64,000 nt of DNA from Thamnaconus septentrionalis (GCA_009823395.1 CM020505.1:2241629-2305628); one strand, 5' to 3'; numbered from the stretch's first letter, positions 46,782-59,099 are shown. A program made the numbers and translations. The notes: generated by a model not told the origin, from the sequence alone.

Positions 46782-48206
46782 TTAAAGGGCACCTATGTTG
46801 CTTTTCCACTTTTCTGAGCTCTAAATACTGTCACAATGTTGAACCCTAGTATCAAACGATGCAAAATCGTCAAATAATGAGGTTCATGCGTTTGGAAGTG
46901 AGTCCTGCAAGTTGTTGGGCATGGTTCCGAACGCTCTGTTCACGGAGGGTTTTTTTTAACACTGGGAACGCAATGACGTCATTGCGTTCCAGATCTCCTT
47001 TCATGGCCAAGCTCAGGCACACTCTCGGACTGCTTCCGCCCTCCCCCGCAGTGCGCTGCTCCAAGAAAATGTTTTTTCGGTGTCAGGAAATAAAAAAATA
47101 AATAAATAAAAAAATACCGAGCGACTACCGAAGCAACAAGGACCACCACCGTCGGAGTGGAACGAATAGAGAAAATGTTGGAGGTTTGTTCAGCCTAATG
47201 CGGATGCGATGGAACACCGGTCCGGTCGGCACCGGGAGTGAGGCGGGCTCGACTCAGCCGGTGGACGACGAGAGAATAGTCAGCCACGGCAATATTTGAA
47301 AACATGTATGAGGACTGTGAGTGTACTGTGACCTCGAGCAACATTAGTTTTAAGACTACTTGCAACGTACAACCGCTGAATCGTGTTGATGAACTGTTAG
47401 CCACCACCGCTAACTCCGTGCCCTGCTTGTTATGTGTGTTGTGTTCGCTGGCAGCGAAACTGAAGAGGCAGCGATTTTCACCCGCAAGTTTCGCTCCTTA
47501 TAGCGATGTTCACGCTGCCAGCATGCTTACATGGGTTGTATAGAGCTCCTCCTGCTTTGTGCTTTGTGTGGACGTAAGTTGTGCAGATATTCTTGTCTAA
47601 TAATAAACGACTCTATGACTGAAGTGATCGTTTCAGCGTACATATTTTCTCTGCTAGGACAGTGTTTTGATGCAAGTCAACAGTATGAAACCAAATCATT
47701 CTAAGCCCTATTAAAATGTCTCGCAAAAATACAAAACAAAAACACGGTCAGTACACAAAGTAAAAAATATTTCCGGGGACACGGAAGGTACAAAAAACAT
47801 CCAGGGACCTTCGGTCCGCCTTGCGGCCGTAACTCAGCCCGAAGCTGGATTAGCCGGTAAACAGCTGCTAAAGGGTGAAGCCTTCACGACGGTAAGTGTT
47901 TAAATCGTGCCGGTTGCCATTTTCTCTTCACTCCCGCACCGGCAAACTGAGGAAGTGAGGCTCAGCAGCAACGAAGAGTGTGACCAATCACAGCGCAGTG
48001 GGCGGGCGGGGGCGTACACCGGCAAGGCTGGGGGTGGAGTGAAGTGAAACAGACCGTTTTCGCGGGATGCAGTAAATACGAGGACACGAGCCGCGAGATA
48101 CGCAAATCTAAAAAGCTTTCAGCGCGGAAAATCGTGTGTTGCTGCTCTGGAGGGGCCAGACATCCAATACAAAAGCCCGACAATTAGTATAATAGGTGAC
48201 CTTTAA
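46782..48206. mobile_element. T2/Kolobok-type DNA transposon, non-autonomous, about 1.4 kb
   Basis: It starts TTAAAGGGCACCTATGTTGC (46782), and the reverse complement of its right end reads TTAAAGGTCACCTATTATAC (from 48206). The TTAA at each edge is the target duplication typical of Kolobok/T2 elements, whose termini read TTAAAGG. The interior is GC-richer than its surroundings. It includes a 26-bp palindrome (46965-46990) and a GCCAATCACAGCG-like stretch near 47985. The 64- to 80-codon frames inside (for example 47304-47543 forward) show no THAP or transposase motif, so it is presumably mobilised in trans. Part of the interior may be captured sequence. Confidence 0.75.
46965..46990. repeat. 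26-bp perfect palindrome centred on a CRE octamer
   Basis: The left half GGAACGCAATGAC is exactly complementary to the right half, with no loop. The centre is TGACGTCA (46974-46981), the full cAMP-response element bound by CREB/ATF dimers. Whether it is used is unknown. Confidence 0.95.
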
Positions 48207-48525
48207 TCTCAAAGAACATCAGAGAAAATCACCGGGGAAAGAAAACAAAAAAAATAACAATTATAATCACAAAAATAATACTAAAAATATACAATAAAAT
48301 AATAATAATTATAGCAAGAACAAAGTAATTATATAAATGAAAAATACAATAATGTTATACATGCAATATTTGTGTAGTAATGGAGTAATCTGTAACAGAA
48401 AGATGAGTTTTGGTACAGCTGGACAGAGAATGGCAAGAATGAGGTCCTGTGACATTGACTGTGGAAGCGGAGCTGGATGAGTCAGTTGGAGGATGAGTGC
48501 CGCTAAACCTCTGAAGTCTGATGAG
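48207..48525. other. A-rich unique DNA, no gene seen
   Basis: Dominated by AATAAT/AAAAT runs from 48240 to 48320. Confidence 0.45.
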
Positions 48526-48780
48526 GTGGGTGTGAAGGATTGTCTATGATGAGAGCAGTTTGTCCAGTGGCCTGCTGTCCATCACTGACACAGATGCCTC
48601 CAAGTCACTGCCAGCGACATGTGCAGCCTTTCAGATCAGTTTGTAGATCCCATGTTGTCGGCCTTGCTGGTGCTGCTCACCCTCCAGACCAGCGCAGAGC
48701 ACAGGGCCCTAGCAACCACAGACTGGTGGAACATCTCGCAGAAACTTGCTGCACACATTAAAAGGACTTAGTCTACGCAT
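48526..48780 (-). pseudogene. LINE ORF2 C-terminal relic
   Basis: On the reverse strand the segment reads as a decayed version of the part of fish LINE polymerases downstream of the reverse-transcriptase core: an NVCSKFL-like start, then SDLEASVSVMDSRPLDKLL near 48550-48610. Stops interrupt it (for example two in the middle third) and at least one phase change is needed. The forward words CCAGTGGCCTGCTGTCCATC and CCACAGACTGGTGGAACAT are the antisense of conserved positions. It belongs to the CR1/L2/Rex1 broad group, subfamily unsure. Confidence 0.65.
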
Positions 48781-50353
48781 ACTCTATTACTTTTAAATAG
48801 CATTGCTGCACCTTTTGACTGGTAGTATATACATACACATGACCGAATGAATTACCTTTAGGTTTACGTTATACCATTAGATAATGTATTGACTGTTCCT
48901 CTATGCAGAGTTCACCAAAGACATTGGTTTGTTTTTCTGCGCGTACTGCATTCACTTTGAAGCGGACGGAGGGCAAGCATGCATACCAAAGCAACATCCG
49001 CTGCATAAAATCAGTCCTCTGCGCTCTTGACTCCACCGGCAGTTGCGGCGGGGCTGAAAATAGCCAAGATACATTTAACAGTAATGAAACAAAGGTGTAG
49101 TTAGTATTCATGAGGAGACATGCCACTCCAAAGCCTGTAGCGCTGCGGAGGGACGTGGCTGGCCAAACACAGCAGAGGTAAATGCACGGAGGTAGTTTAT
49201 AATGTTTGGAAGCCATAAACACTCTGCCCTTGGCTCTTCTCTAGCAGACGGACCATGGAGAGTTTTAGTGCTGCCATAAAGCATGTTCATCTTCTGCTGC
49301 CGCTTTTGCCTCCTCTCAGTTATAATGCGCATAGAAACACATGCATACACAAGCAGACTCACACACCCTCACTGCCAAAGACTCACCGTGTCACTGTCGT
49401 ATTTCACAAACACGTCTCACATTAAAATCAAGGAGTTGAGCTGCAACGCCTTGATATAAACGTAAGTTTCCTTTTTTTTAATCATCCGGCCATGAAAATG
49501 TAGGGGAAAAAATGTTTGAGACGCTGTTTGTAATATGTGGAAATTAAAAGCTGCAAAAAATATTACATTGACTGAATTTGACAGCAGAGACATTGGAGCC
49601 AACTAGGACAATTCCAGACCAGATACAGTTTATTAATGTGTTCAACGACTGCCCAAATGAAACTTTATATTTTTGATTTAGTTTTAGGGAGGGCATGGGA
49701 GTTTGCTCTGTGCATGTGTGAGCTCACTGGCCAGTCTGTTGCGACTTGGCAAATGTTATTCCACATTTTAATGAGAGCTGACACTGAGCACGGGGACTTT
49801 TGACTTCCTGCTTCTCTCCATCTCACACTTTTCTAATCACATCATCTCATAGTATCACAGTGTTTGCACTGGTGTGAATTGCGATATCGGGTTGTGAAGT
49901 TCGTGACGTTGGCATGTGCCAGTGTGCGATCACTGCCTCAGCTAGACCTGGACTATGGCGAAGTTCAACCAGTCGCATATTTAGGTTGAAGACTTTCACA
50001 TGCAGTGTGAAAAAACTGGCTGCTGGATCACAAGGGGCTCTCAGTGAAAATGAATTGAAAACGCTGCATTTCTAAAAACACCATCACGTTTAAACAATCA
50101 GTTTTATCCTCTCAGCGGATATGCAGCTGTGTTCAATGTCACTATTGTATCATGCTTTTCAACACTGGCAATACTCCAGTATGCACTTAACAAGAAATAA
50201 TTAAAGTATTGCAACTACTTTTAGAGGTAAATAATTGTGTTAGAAGTGGTAGCCGTAATTATTAGAACTTAAAGCATGTTATCACAAAGAACAATCATCT
50301 AGAATGATGCATGCATGTGTCATGAATATTATGAAATGAAATTGTGCAATCAT
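48781..50353. other. Mostly unique DNA, no gene seen
   Basis: A 117-codon reverse frame (48869-49222) is the largest opening and lacks a domain. Bases 49670-49830 have enhancer-like texture (CCACATTTTAATGAGAGC). Confidence 0.4.
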
Positions 50354-50640
50354 GCAATTCCATCGTCAGTCACAGACTTCCTGCCTGACAGGAGAAAGCA
50401 CAGGTTGGGCAAACACATCTCAACTCCCAAGTCATCAGCGCCGGTTCCCCTCAAGGCTGTGTTCTTCTCTGCTTTTCACCTTTTAACGCCAGGAGCTGCA
50501 CCTCCAGCCAACAGTCAGTCAGGCTCATGACATTCGCTGATGACACCATCCCTATAGGAGAGATTAACCATCTTCTGACCTGGAGCAGCCAGAACGACGG
50601 GGACACGGCCATACCTGCATTTTGATGTGACAATCATGTC
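50354..50640 (+). pseudogene. LINE reverse-transcriptase relic (motifs around the active site)
   Basis: One frame gives DFLPDRRKHRLGKHISTP (from about 50366); a +1 shift gives AGSPQGCVL (from 50437), and a further stretch gives FADDTIPIG (50533-50559). These are the fingers/palm motifs of non-LTR reverse transcriptases: the SPQG motif and the catalytic F-A-D-D box. Order and spacing are right for a CR1/L2/Rex1-group element, but several frameshifts and the loss of both flanks make it dead. Confidence 0.75.
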
Positions 50641-51617
50641 TAAAGACCTACATATGTGATTGTCAGTGAAATTAAATACCAGAAACTTTGATCTTAAAGC
50701 AGAAATGTGTTTTAAACACTCTTTTTCATGTTTCAAATTTCTTATTTTGTATTTTCAAACACCATGTGATTTTATTATGTTTGTTTTGTTCAGATCAATA
50801 ATTTAATTTGTTCAGTTTGTGAGTAATTTGGGAGAATGCTGATGAATTTACCACATGGCCATTGAAAAATGTTGCGGGCACCGAAAAAATAGCCTCTTAA
50901 TCATGCACTCAAAGATTCCAACTAGTGTTTCAAGCGTATAATGAGATGCTTCAAAGGATAAGAAAAACCTTTTATCTACTGTGAGGCTCTGGGATTACTG
51001 TGCCGCTGACCAAAGCCAGGCAAGTTCAACCAGTGGGGACCATGTCTGTCTTAAATATGATAATAATACATTTGATGGCTGTGAAGGGATCTAAGTTCCA
51101 AATAACAAAACAACCCAGGTTACAGAGGCATCTTTAAAAAAAAAAAATAAATGCAACGTATTTCCTCCGAGAGTGAACAACAGGTTGGTAGCATAATTTT
51201 CTGCAGACTGACAGCTGCACAGCTCGGAAACCAGAAGCCAGTCAATAAAAGAGTCCAAAGAAGATGAACATCTGATCTCCAAACTATAGGCTCAGCAATA
51301 TCCTTTAGTCTTAGTTGAAAGTTATTTCAACATTAGAATGTGTCACAAGATGCTCAGCATTTATAGAATAACTTCACAAACTGCACAACTACATACTTTC
51401 TGCAGAAGTACATCTGTGTCTGCAGTGGGTTCCCTCCAGATGGAGGGCAAAGCTCTTGGTTTTCCAAGCTGAGTCGGGAAGGCTGAGGCAGGAGGCTAAC
51501 AGGCACGCACTAAAGCACAGAAGAGGAAATGTTGGTCCTCAGCAGAACACAAGGATTATTAAAAGCAGAAGTTCGTAGCACAAGTATGAACTTGGTGTGA
51601 TGAGTGATTTTCTCTCG

Positions 51618-51657
<40 letters not shown>

Positions 51658-52689
51658 CTATGCCCTTCTAATGAGCATGTGGCTTGCTATGTTACCAAAA
51701 AGATTGGAATTCGGCAATTTTCTTTTTTTAGGAGTATTATAGGAGCAAAGTTATTTCAGATAAATATTGCAAAAAGCAAAGATGGAAATAATTTGCATAA
51801 TCTGAAATTTAAAAAATCATTATAATTCAAATAATAAGAACACAACAGGGTGAATTCAACCCAACCCACTCTGATTGCTCGAGTTCTTAAATTGTTCTCA
51901 ACATCAGAGGTCTGTGAGTCATTGGTGGCCCTCTCCAGTGTGTGTGTGAGCATTGCACCCCTAAAAGGCTCGGAGTGGTCAAACTCATGAGAAAACACCC
52001 AAATTCCACTCATTTAAACATCTCAGTGAACTCATGCAAAAGGAGTTGCAGCCTGCTGAGAGCAACAGAGGACCCAGAATCAGAATCAAGTCATGGGACG
52101 GATGTCAGATGACCATTCAGGGCCATTTAATTATAATTTCGTACATCAGTGACTGCATCCAAGCTTAGACTAGTCTTGCTGTAAAATACACAGCAGATGG
52201 TTAATGAGTTAGCCAACAAGCGCTTTTCTAACTTTCGCGTTTCAAGTTAGGGATCAAGCTAAGTGTGCTGTCTTTTGTAAGTCAAGACATTTTATGTGGG
52301 AATTCTAGGGACATGCTCACCTTTCCCAGCAAGTCAAATTGCTTTCTCTCTTTTGTTTGAACATTTGTGGTCATTGGTACTGTTTGTTGGTGCCAGGGAG
52401 AGGTTTCATTTTGTGTCATGTCAAAGTTTTCCCTAGAGCCTGGGTGTAACACAAAGTGGCAGGAAAATTAGACTACAGTGCCAATTATGGTGAAACATTC
52501 TGGCTCCATCCAGCCTAATAACTCTCCTCTAAAATAAATTATTGATCCCTTAAACTGTTCAGATACATCCACGGTATCTAAAATAATATGCAAGCTGCAT
52601 CAAACAGAGAAAAGAGGAGCTGTCTGACACTTGAAAATATCCAACAACGTCTAATGGGATCACCAAAGCTGCTGTGCTGAAACTTTGTC
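50641..52689. other. Unique DNA, no gene seen
   Basis: Includes an A-tract near 51135-51148 and the TCTA microsatellite. Nothing else recognised. Confidence 0.4.
51617..51657. repeat. (TCTA)n microsatellite
   Basis: About ten tetranucleotide units. Confidence 0.95.
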
Positions 52690-53010
52690 CCCAAAACATA
52701 CAATCCAGAACAACGTCCCATAACTTATCTGCCTATCTGCCTTATCTTTCTATCACAAATCTTGGAGAAAGTAGACCAAATCAGCTTCGTGAAGTCTCTG
52801 AATAATTCGCTATTTGAGATTTTCCTGGCAGATTTTTGTGAGCATCACAGCACAAAATTTGCAGTGGTCAAAGTAACAAATGACCTTTTAATTCCATCCG
52901 ACAAGGGACTTCTATCAGTCCTTGTTCTGCCGGATCTTAGTGCAGCCTTTGACACTGTTGATCATCAGGTCGTTATTGATAGACAAGATACACTGACTGG
53001 CATTAAATGA
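52690..53010 (+). pseudogene. LINE reverse-transcriptase relic (N-terminal part)
   Basis: An 82-codon open stretch (52762-53010) reads LEKV-like, then HHSTKFAVVKVTNDLL and DKGLLSVLVLPDLSAAFDTV followed by DH. This is the region of non-LTR reverse transcriptases leading to motif A, whose F-D carries the first catalytic aspartate. Upstream, NYLSAYLPYLSITN-like residues match the N-Y-R-P-I-S motif with substitutions. It ends shortly after motif A; the FADD box is absent. It would be complementary to the 50354 fragment, but order and gap show a separate insertion. Confidence 0.8.
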
Positions 53011-55097
53011 GCTGCTTGATCTTGGTTTAACTGTTTTTCTTTTTATTAGTTTCTCGGCAAACATGCAGGACTCCACAGAGGCGCTAGCTGGCTGTCTGCC
53101 TACATGCTTTTATTGTTTTTGTTTGCTTCAACAGGCCTTGACAATTTTCAAATCATTCAAAGTTGAGCGACTGCATTATTCCAAACAAAATGTCTTCACT
53201 ATTTATTGCATGAGAGCATCCAGAGTGGCAAATGCTGATGTGTCTGATGCTTGAGCAGTTGACATGTTAACACGTGCATGTACACATGACATGCACATTT
53301 TCCTCCTCTGTTCAGGTGTGCATATGACATAATTAATGACGGACATTTAATTACAATGATATAGGACCCTGGAAACAAGTTGAGAACCCGGTCATAAAGC
53401 TAGAACCTGTGTGTCCCAACTTCCTAGCAGTCTGTAAACAGTATTTAGTTTTTTATGCCTTACATTTTTTCACTGTTATCCCTTTTTCTCTCCTGCACTT
53501 TACATTTTGCTGCAATTAGGGACATTTCTGCAATCTGGTATTAATGTAGTATTCTTATTTTTATTTTATTTTTGTCATTTTTATGAAATATATTTTTCCC
53601 AAGGAACACATTCAGGGTACCTCATGGAGGCAAACATCATGATTTGTAAATACTGGTTTCCTATCCTAATTCTGGACACGGGACCTACACAGTCAACAGG
53701 GAAAACACGCTGGAAAGGTTCCCCGTAGACAGGAACAGGTTGTAAGGGAGGCAGGAGCAAACCCTGATTAGGTTTACCTGGAATCTGACAGGCAACACAT
53801 CAGCGGCCGAAACCCTGCGATGCCTGGCCAGAAAACACAATCTCTGCCCAGGATTGACCCCGAAAACAAGAAAGAGCAAAGTAATAAATGAGTGCCCGAT
53901 GGAAGCCCAGTGTGACATTCCTCCCCACAATGACAGACCGCTGTCACATCACCAATCAGACGCAACCAAGCATATGGCATTGACCACTTCCAACATGAAA
54001 TTAAAATCAAAGACAAATTGTTCTACAACAACAACAACAAAGTTTGAGAGAGGATTCCTGACAAAGCCCCAAATTCAATACGTACCCAGTTTAGCCATGG
54101 GGCTTTCAAGGACTAATAAATAACTGGGTGAGAATGGGCACAAATTGGTAGTTTAAGGAGTTCATTTTCAGTTGAAAAATAAGGAACAACGCAACATTAA
54201 TATCAGCCATTAAGAGACGTCAATAAAGTTCAATTAACCAAAAGCAGTTGAGAAATGCAGGATAAATGTGTTATTAAAGTAAGTTTAAAGTATTCAGCAT
54301 ATATAACATTCATCATACTTTACATAAGACTTTACTTATATTGGTATTGTATAAGATGCTGTGATGCTGCTATTTTCAATTATAGGTTCCAAATTATGAT
54401 ACCATGATTCTACACAAAATCCACTTTTGCTTAGCACCCCCAAATGGTTACTGTCATGGTGATTTTGAAACAGCCTGAAAGGGCTGCTTTCCATGTTCCA
54501 CCCGCCTCTGAGTTCACCACTGTTTATAGAATCCACTGGAATCTAAGGGCGTATAAGAATTCCGCTGCAGTTTGGCCAGATTGATGAGCTATATCTCAGG
54601 TCATCCTTTTGAACATGCAAACATTATTTTTAAAAAAACTGAATAGCATTTGCATGGTATTGAGCTAGATAGAGCTTAATAAATGTGATACAATATTGTG
54701 TTCTGTTAATCATTATGGCCATTCATGTAGTTCTATAGTTTGTTTTTAGTGAAAGACTCCTTCCCCCAATTCACATGCCATAAAAAAGCAGATTGTGGCT
54801 GGTGGCCATGACTGTCCCTGTTTGTTGCAGCTTCTGAAGCTAAAATGACTGCTTTGTAGCGACGTCCCACTCTTTGAAGCCTTCTCATTCAGCCAATGTT
54901 TTGTTCTTGATGGTGAATTAGCTTTGAGGCCACCACAGTAGAGCAGAAGGGTTCATTCTAGTTCAAATAGACAGCTACCAAAACTTCAGTGCCTTACTAC
55001 TTTTTTTTAAAAGTAATTTAAATGTGTTCGAAGGTAACTGTGTATTCACACAGCTCTGTTTAGTCAAACGCCTGTTGGCAGAAAAAAAAACTGGTAG
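53011..55097. other. Unique DNA, no gene seen
   Basis: T-rich around 53555-53600; forward frame of 89 codons (53854-54123) without known relatives. Confidence 0.4.
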
Positions 55098-55275
55098 ATT
55101 GCAAATTCTCAATATGTCAGAAAATTGAAAAATTGACAGACTATGAAAAACAAAGAGAAAAAAATATTTGAAGAGCCCAAAACTCACCAAAATGAGTGTC
55201 CAATGATAGTTAAGCATGCGATGGAGTGTTAGAATGCAAAATCTCAATACATCTGAAAATTGAAAAAAAAAAAAA
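55098..55275. repeat. Pair of imperfect 40-bp direct repeats
   Basis: TTGCAAATTCTCAATATGTC with AGAAAATTGAAAAA (about 55098-55135) recurs as ATGCAAAATCTCAATACATC with TGAAAATTGAAAAA (about 55233-55270), roughly 134 bp apart. This makes the 103-codon reverse frame (54975-55286) internally repetitive (FQFSD twice). Confidence 0.7.
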
Positions 55276-55320
55276 ACTATGTACAATAATATATATATTT
55301 TATTAATTTCATTAATTTCA

Positions 55321-55414
55321 ACCCTAAACCTAACCCCAACCCCTATCCAATCTCCTAACCTAACCCCAACAAAAGCCTAACCATAAAGCCAACCCTAACC
55401 CTAAATCCAACCCC
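55321..55414 (+). repeat. Degenerate telomere-like CCCTAA tract
   Basis: About 95 bp built from ACCCTAA, CCTAACC and CAACCC variants, including CCAACCCTAACCCTAAAT at about 55389-55406. Vertebrate telomeres are (TTAGGG)n, whose complement is CCCTAA. Confidence 0.75.
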
Positions 55415-56852
55415 CTGATCAGCCACGGTATATTAGTGCCCTTTTTGAGTCAAGTGCCTCTTCTGTTGAGTCATATGTGGCTATATTTTTTCATTGACCT
55501 CTTTTTATGGGCCTGAGTTTTCCCTTAAGTTGGTTTATTTGGAACTTGTTTTCTTCATTTTGGATAAATAAATCAAATTTTTCATGACCATCCTGTTTCC
55601 TCTTTGCCTGCTTCCACTGCTCCCTCACAGGCCGGAAGCGCTTAAGACAATCTTGTGGTGAACAACAGCGACTCCCAGCATGGAGTTCGCAGGATCAAAT
55701 CCAGCATGGACCTGAGATGCAACATTTGTGTGAGGGTGTGTGTCTGTGTGTCTAAACCGACAAAACAAAACCAAAATCAAACAAACCCTGACAAAAAGAA
55801 AAGACTCTTTTATGGGCACCCCGTCTCCCACGCAGACAACCACATCTCCAGCCTCCTGCGCACCTCCGCCAGTCGTGACAAAAGCCTGACCAAGAGCCGG
55901 GAATTCCGAGGCCTTGAGCCATTAAACTCTGCCAGGTGGGAAGTGTGCCCACCAATGCATAATTAGACAAAGGACCCGCACAACGCTATATGGACTAACG
56001 CCATGTTTAAATTCACAGAGAGCCTGAAGGCGAGACCTTCAACCGTGGACCGGGAGCTCTGGCTCGTTCTCCTCGGGTAACTTGCATGGAATCAGGACTG
56101 AGTTTATACCAGTATCCCAGCTGAAGGCTGAGGCCCAGACTTATATTTGTAGGAGAGTTTGTAAATACTTTGGATTGTTCCAAGGAAAGACTTTCCATCC
56201 AGTCGTAAAACCTTTACCACCTGACTAGCCTGGAAGAAGATCCAAAGCTGTTAACATGTGTGGGAAGCCTGCAGTCAGCAAGCTGTAAAAAGCTTTAGCT
56301 CATCAGTTGAAAGGCTGGGGGATGCAGCAGGTGTACGCCTGTTGCTAAGCAGCAAAAGAAATTTTTTAAACACTATAACACTTCAGTGTGATATTTTTGT
56401 GGTAGGCAAAGAGGGGAAAGAGGTAAAAAGCACAGCTTCAGCTCAACATGGATAAAGCTGGACCACTGACAAAACTGCATGTAAACTTTTCAGGAGAAAG
56501 TCAAATTGCTTTTAACTTTTATTCAAATTATATATTTCAGCCATTGTAAATGTTGTTTTTCCCATTTCATTAGTATGTCAATACTACATGTGCCATTTAT
56601 TTGCTACTTTCCAGTTTGCTTTTTTGTCCATTTTTACAAAGCTTATTCCATCACTAACACACATCACATTGCAATAACATTTAGCTCCAAAATCATTTTC
56701 ACTTTAAACCAACTGCAACGTAATCATTTAAATAAACACACAATATTTGCGATATTTTCGAGTGTAAGTAAGTGATACGTGACTATCTGTGCCACACCTC
56801 CACAGACCTTTGATTCCTGCTGTGGTTTCCTGACTTCTGTGTGGACCCTAAA
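55415..56852. other. Unique DNA, no gene seen
   Basis: Bases 55620-55710 include GGATCAAATCC, reminiscent of a polymerase III B box, but no matching A box or cloverleaf. Bases 55820-55970 are GC-balanced and yield a 103-codon frame with no family match. Confidence 0.35.
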
Positions 56853-56875
56853 TGTGTGTGTGTGTGTGTGTGTGT
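56853..56875. repeat. (TG)n microsatellite
   Basis: About eleven TG units. Confidence 0.95.
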
Positions 56876-56999
56876 TTTTTAATTGCTGTTGTAATATCTC
56901 CAACAGTGTGACCTTCCAGACAAACACACTCATGCTCTTCAAACTGCAAGTACAATGAACATGCACTAGCATGCACCCACAGACGGGCAAATTCAGATG

Positions 57000-57240
57000 T
57001 CACAGCTGTCATGAGGGATGTATTGCTTGTCCTCAGTTAGTTCTCTGAATTGAAAATCCATTATTTGTTTCACTTTGTCATCAGTCATATTAGGCCCAAA
57101 TCACAGCATAATGCATCACGTCCGACACATAAATGATTAGTGCAATAAAATTGGCTTATGGGGACAATCACCACTGAATAATAGTCTCAACTGACAAGCA
57201 TTATTTTGCGACAAAAACTTCCTTGCATCACTTTATGAAA
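57000..57240. other. Candidate conserved non-coding block
   Basis: Repeat-free; contains CATAATGCATCACG and ATAAATGATTAGTGCAATAA words. Texture evidence only. Confidence 0.35.
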
Positions 57241-58289
57241 CAATCAACAAGTCGAAAGTCAAGGCAACTGAAAATTTACTTTGTTGGTGTTTTAGACCAT
57301 ATGTCTGAAAGCAGTGTCCCATGTGTTCGGACATGCCTGCAGCCATGTTGCATATCAGAAAAAAAAACGGAAACATCAAATCCAGGCTGAAAATAACAGA
57401 TTGTAAGTGTAGTGAGCATGGTTGGCCAATGAACAAATCGAAGGTGAGTAAACTCATTATAAGGCATCGAATAATGTTTTGTTTTCGAACAATTTTTCCG
57501 AACAATATCACAATCCGAAAATCATGAATTCTGTTTTGTAGGAGTAAAAACAGTAAACATTGACGGCTGATGGCTTAGATGATCTGTTCAGATTGTGAAC
57601 TTGTGGATGGTGAAATACAACAGATGGTGCATGAACGAGAAAAAAAAAAAAAAAGATGAAGATGCAGCCATGACTCTCCCAAATTTGCAAAATGTCAAAA
57701 TCAAGCTGTCAACAAAACAAAGAAGAAACTTTCAACCTGTAGGTTGAAGATTTGCATAACAGCACAATTTCCAGAACGATGTGTTCAAGTTTTCGGCCAC
57801 TTTTAAAACAAAATCAGCTCAAACACATTCAGTGTTTTAATGCTCAGATCATTTTTGTTTTTAAATTATTATGAAAGACACATAATGCAAACAAAACTTT
57901 CAAATATTGATCGGGAAAATTGCTTATTGCAGTTTGAGTTTTTCACTTGTTGCTTTGCCATATTAATCATTCATTCATCTATAATATGCAGTGCAGGTGT
58001 TTGTTACATCTCACGCTGCCTTCTCGAATAATGAATCCACTGAACTGATTTCAGTAAGTCAGGTTGAGGGGATGTGCTGCAGCAGATCAGCATGTATTTT
58101 AATACCAACAGAGTGTTGATGTTCGCGCCCATTAAAATGAGCTCACTGTTAGTGATTTGACCTTCAGCCCTTTGGTCTTGAGCTGGAAATCCAGCGTTAC
58201 AGTAAACTGACGTCGAGCTGGCATCCAGTGACAGCAGATAAGGAAGAGCTTTAGAGACGTGCATAAGAGAGCTGTATTAAATCCTAAGA
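57241..58289. other. AT-rich unique DNA, no gene seen
   Basis: A-tract at about 57640-57654; reverse frames of 92 codons (57233-57511) and 86 codons (58004-58264) have no family signature. Confidence 0.4.
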
Positions 58290-58940
58290 ACTCAAAATGT
58301 GACTGACGGCTCCTCCACTTCTCTTGTTTCCCCTTCTGCCTGGTGGCTGATCTCCTTCATTGTTATGGTCCTCCCTGACTCATCTGACACTTTAATGCAC
58401 AAAAGGAACTTTTCTCCAAGGAGATTAGACAAATAGCAAGTGCATAGTCCCAGTCTGGGACACATACATGTGAGAAAGACCTAAAGACAGAGAACCAAAT
58501 GTTTAACGGCGTCACACATCATTTTTGTCTGAACGACAAATTACAGCTTTTTTCTAGAAAATCAGTGTTTTTGCTCGGTCTCTTTTGAAAGAACGCTTTT
58601 TGTGCCAAAAAGAAATGTTTTATTTTCTGTATGATTTAATTGTTGCGTACCTACGTGTATGCCTAATTAAATGACCAACATCGTATCAGTAATTTTCTCC
58701 CATGCCACTCGTCTCTTGTTATTGCAGCAGTGGTTTTTTGTGAATATGTGCAAAATTCACTGTGTGAGCATCTGAAAATGTCTTCTTCCATTAGGCTGAA
58801 GTCCATTGACTGCCTCTTGTTAACAGTTGCCATGGTGACTCTTGTTATCAGGGCTCCATTAATGTGACCTTTGTATATTTGTGGCGTATGCTGTTACATC
58901 CTCGATGATACCTCCATTAAAAAGGAGACACTCGAGCAGC
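58290..58940. other. Two candidate conserved non-coding segments
   Basis: Segments 58290-58460 and 58770-58930 are repeat-free and mixed in composition (for example CAGTTGCCATGGTGACTC, an X-box-like inverted repeat, at about 58825). They are separated by AT-rich DNA. Confidence 0.3.
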
Positions 58941-59099
58941 TCTTTGTTTGAATGGTCTGGTCTCCTTAACACTCCACAGGTCTTCCCTCACTGAGTTCAG
59001 GAAACTGTTTAAGCTGGTGGCGAGGACATTCACGCTGCAGGGGCCGATCCTGCTGAATAGCCCTCAACCAGTGTTGGGCTCTAGGTATGACTTAGGGCG

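Noticed and set aside
55685..55705. Possible polymerase III B box (GGATCAAATCC), suggesting a tRNA or SINE head
   Set aside because: No A box at proper spacing and no cloverleaf could be drawn.
58820..58845. GTTGCCATGGTGAC, like an RFX X-box
   Set aside because: A good-looking inverted repeat, but single motif matches are expected by chance in 64 kb and no promoter is nearby.
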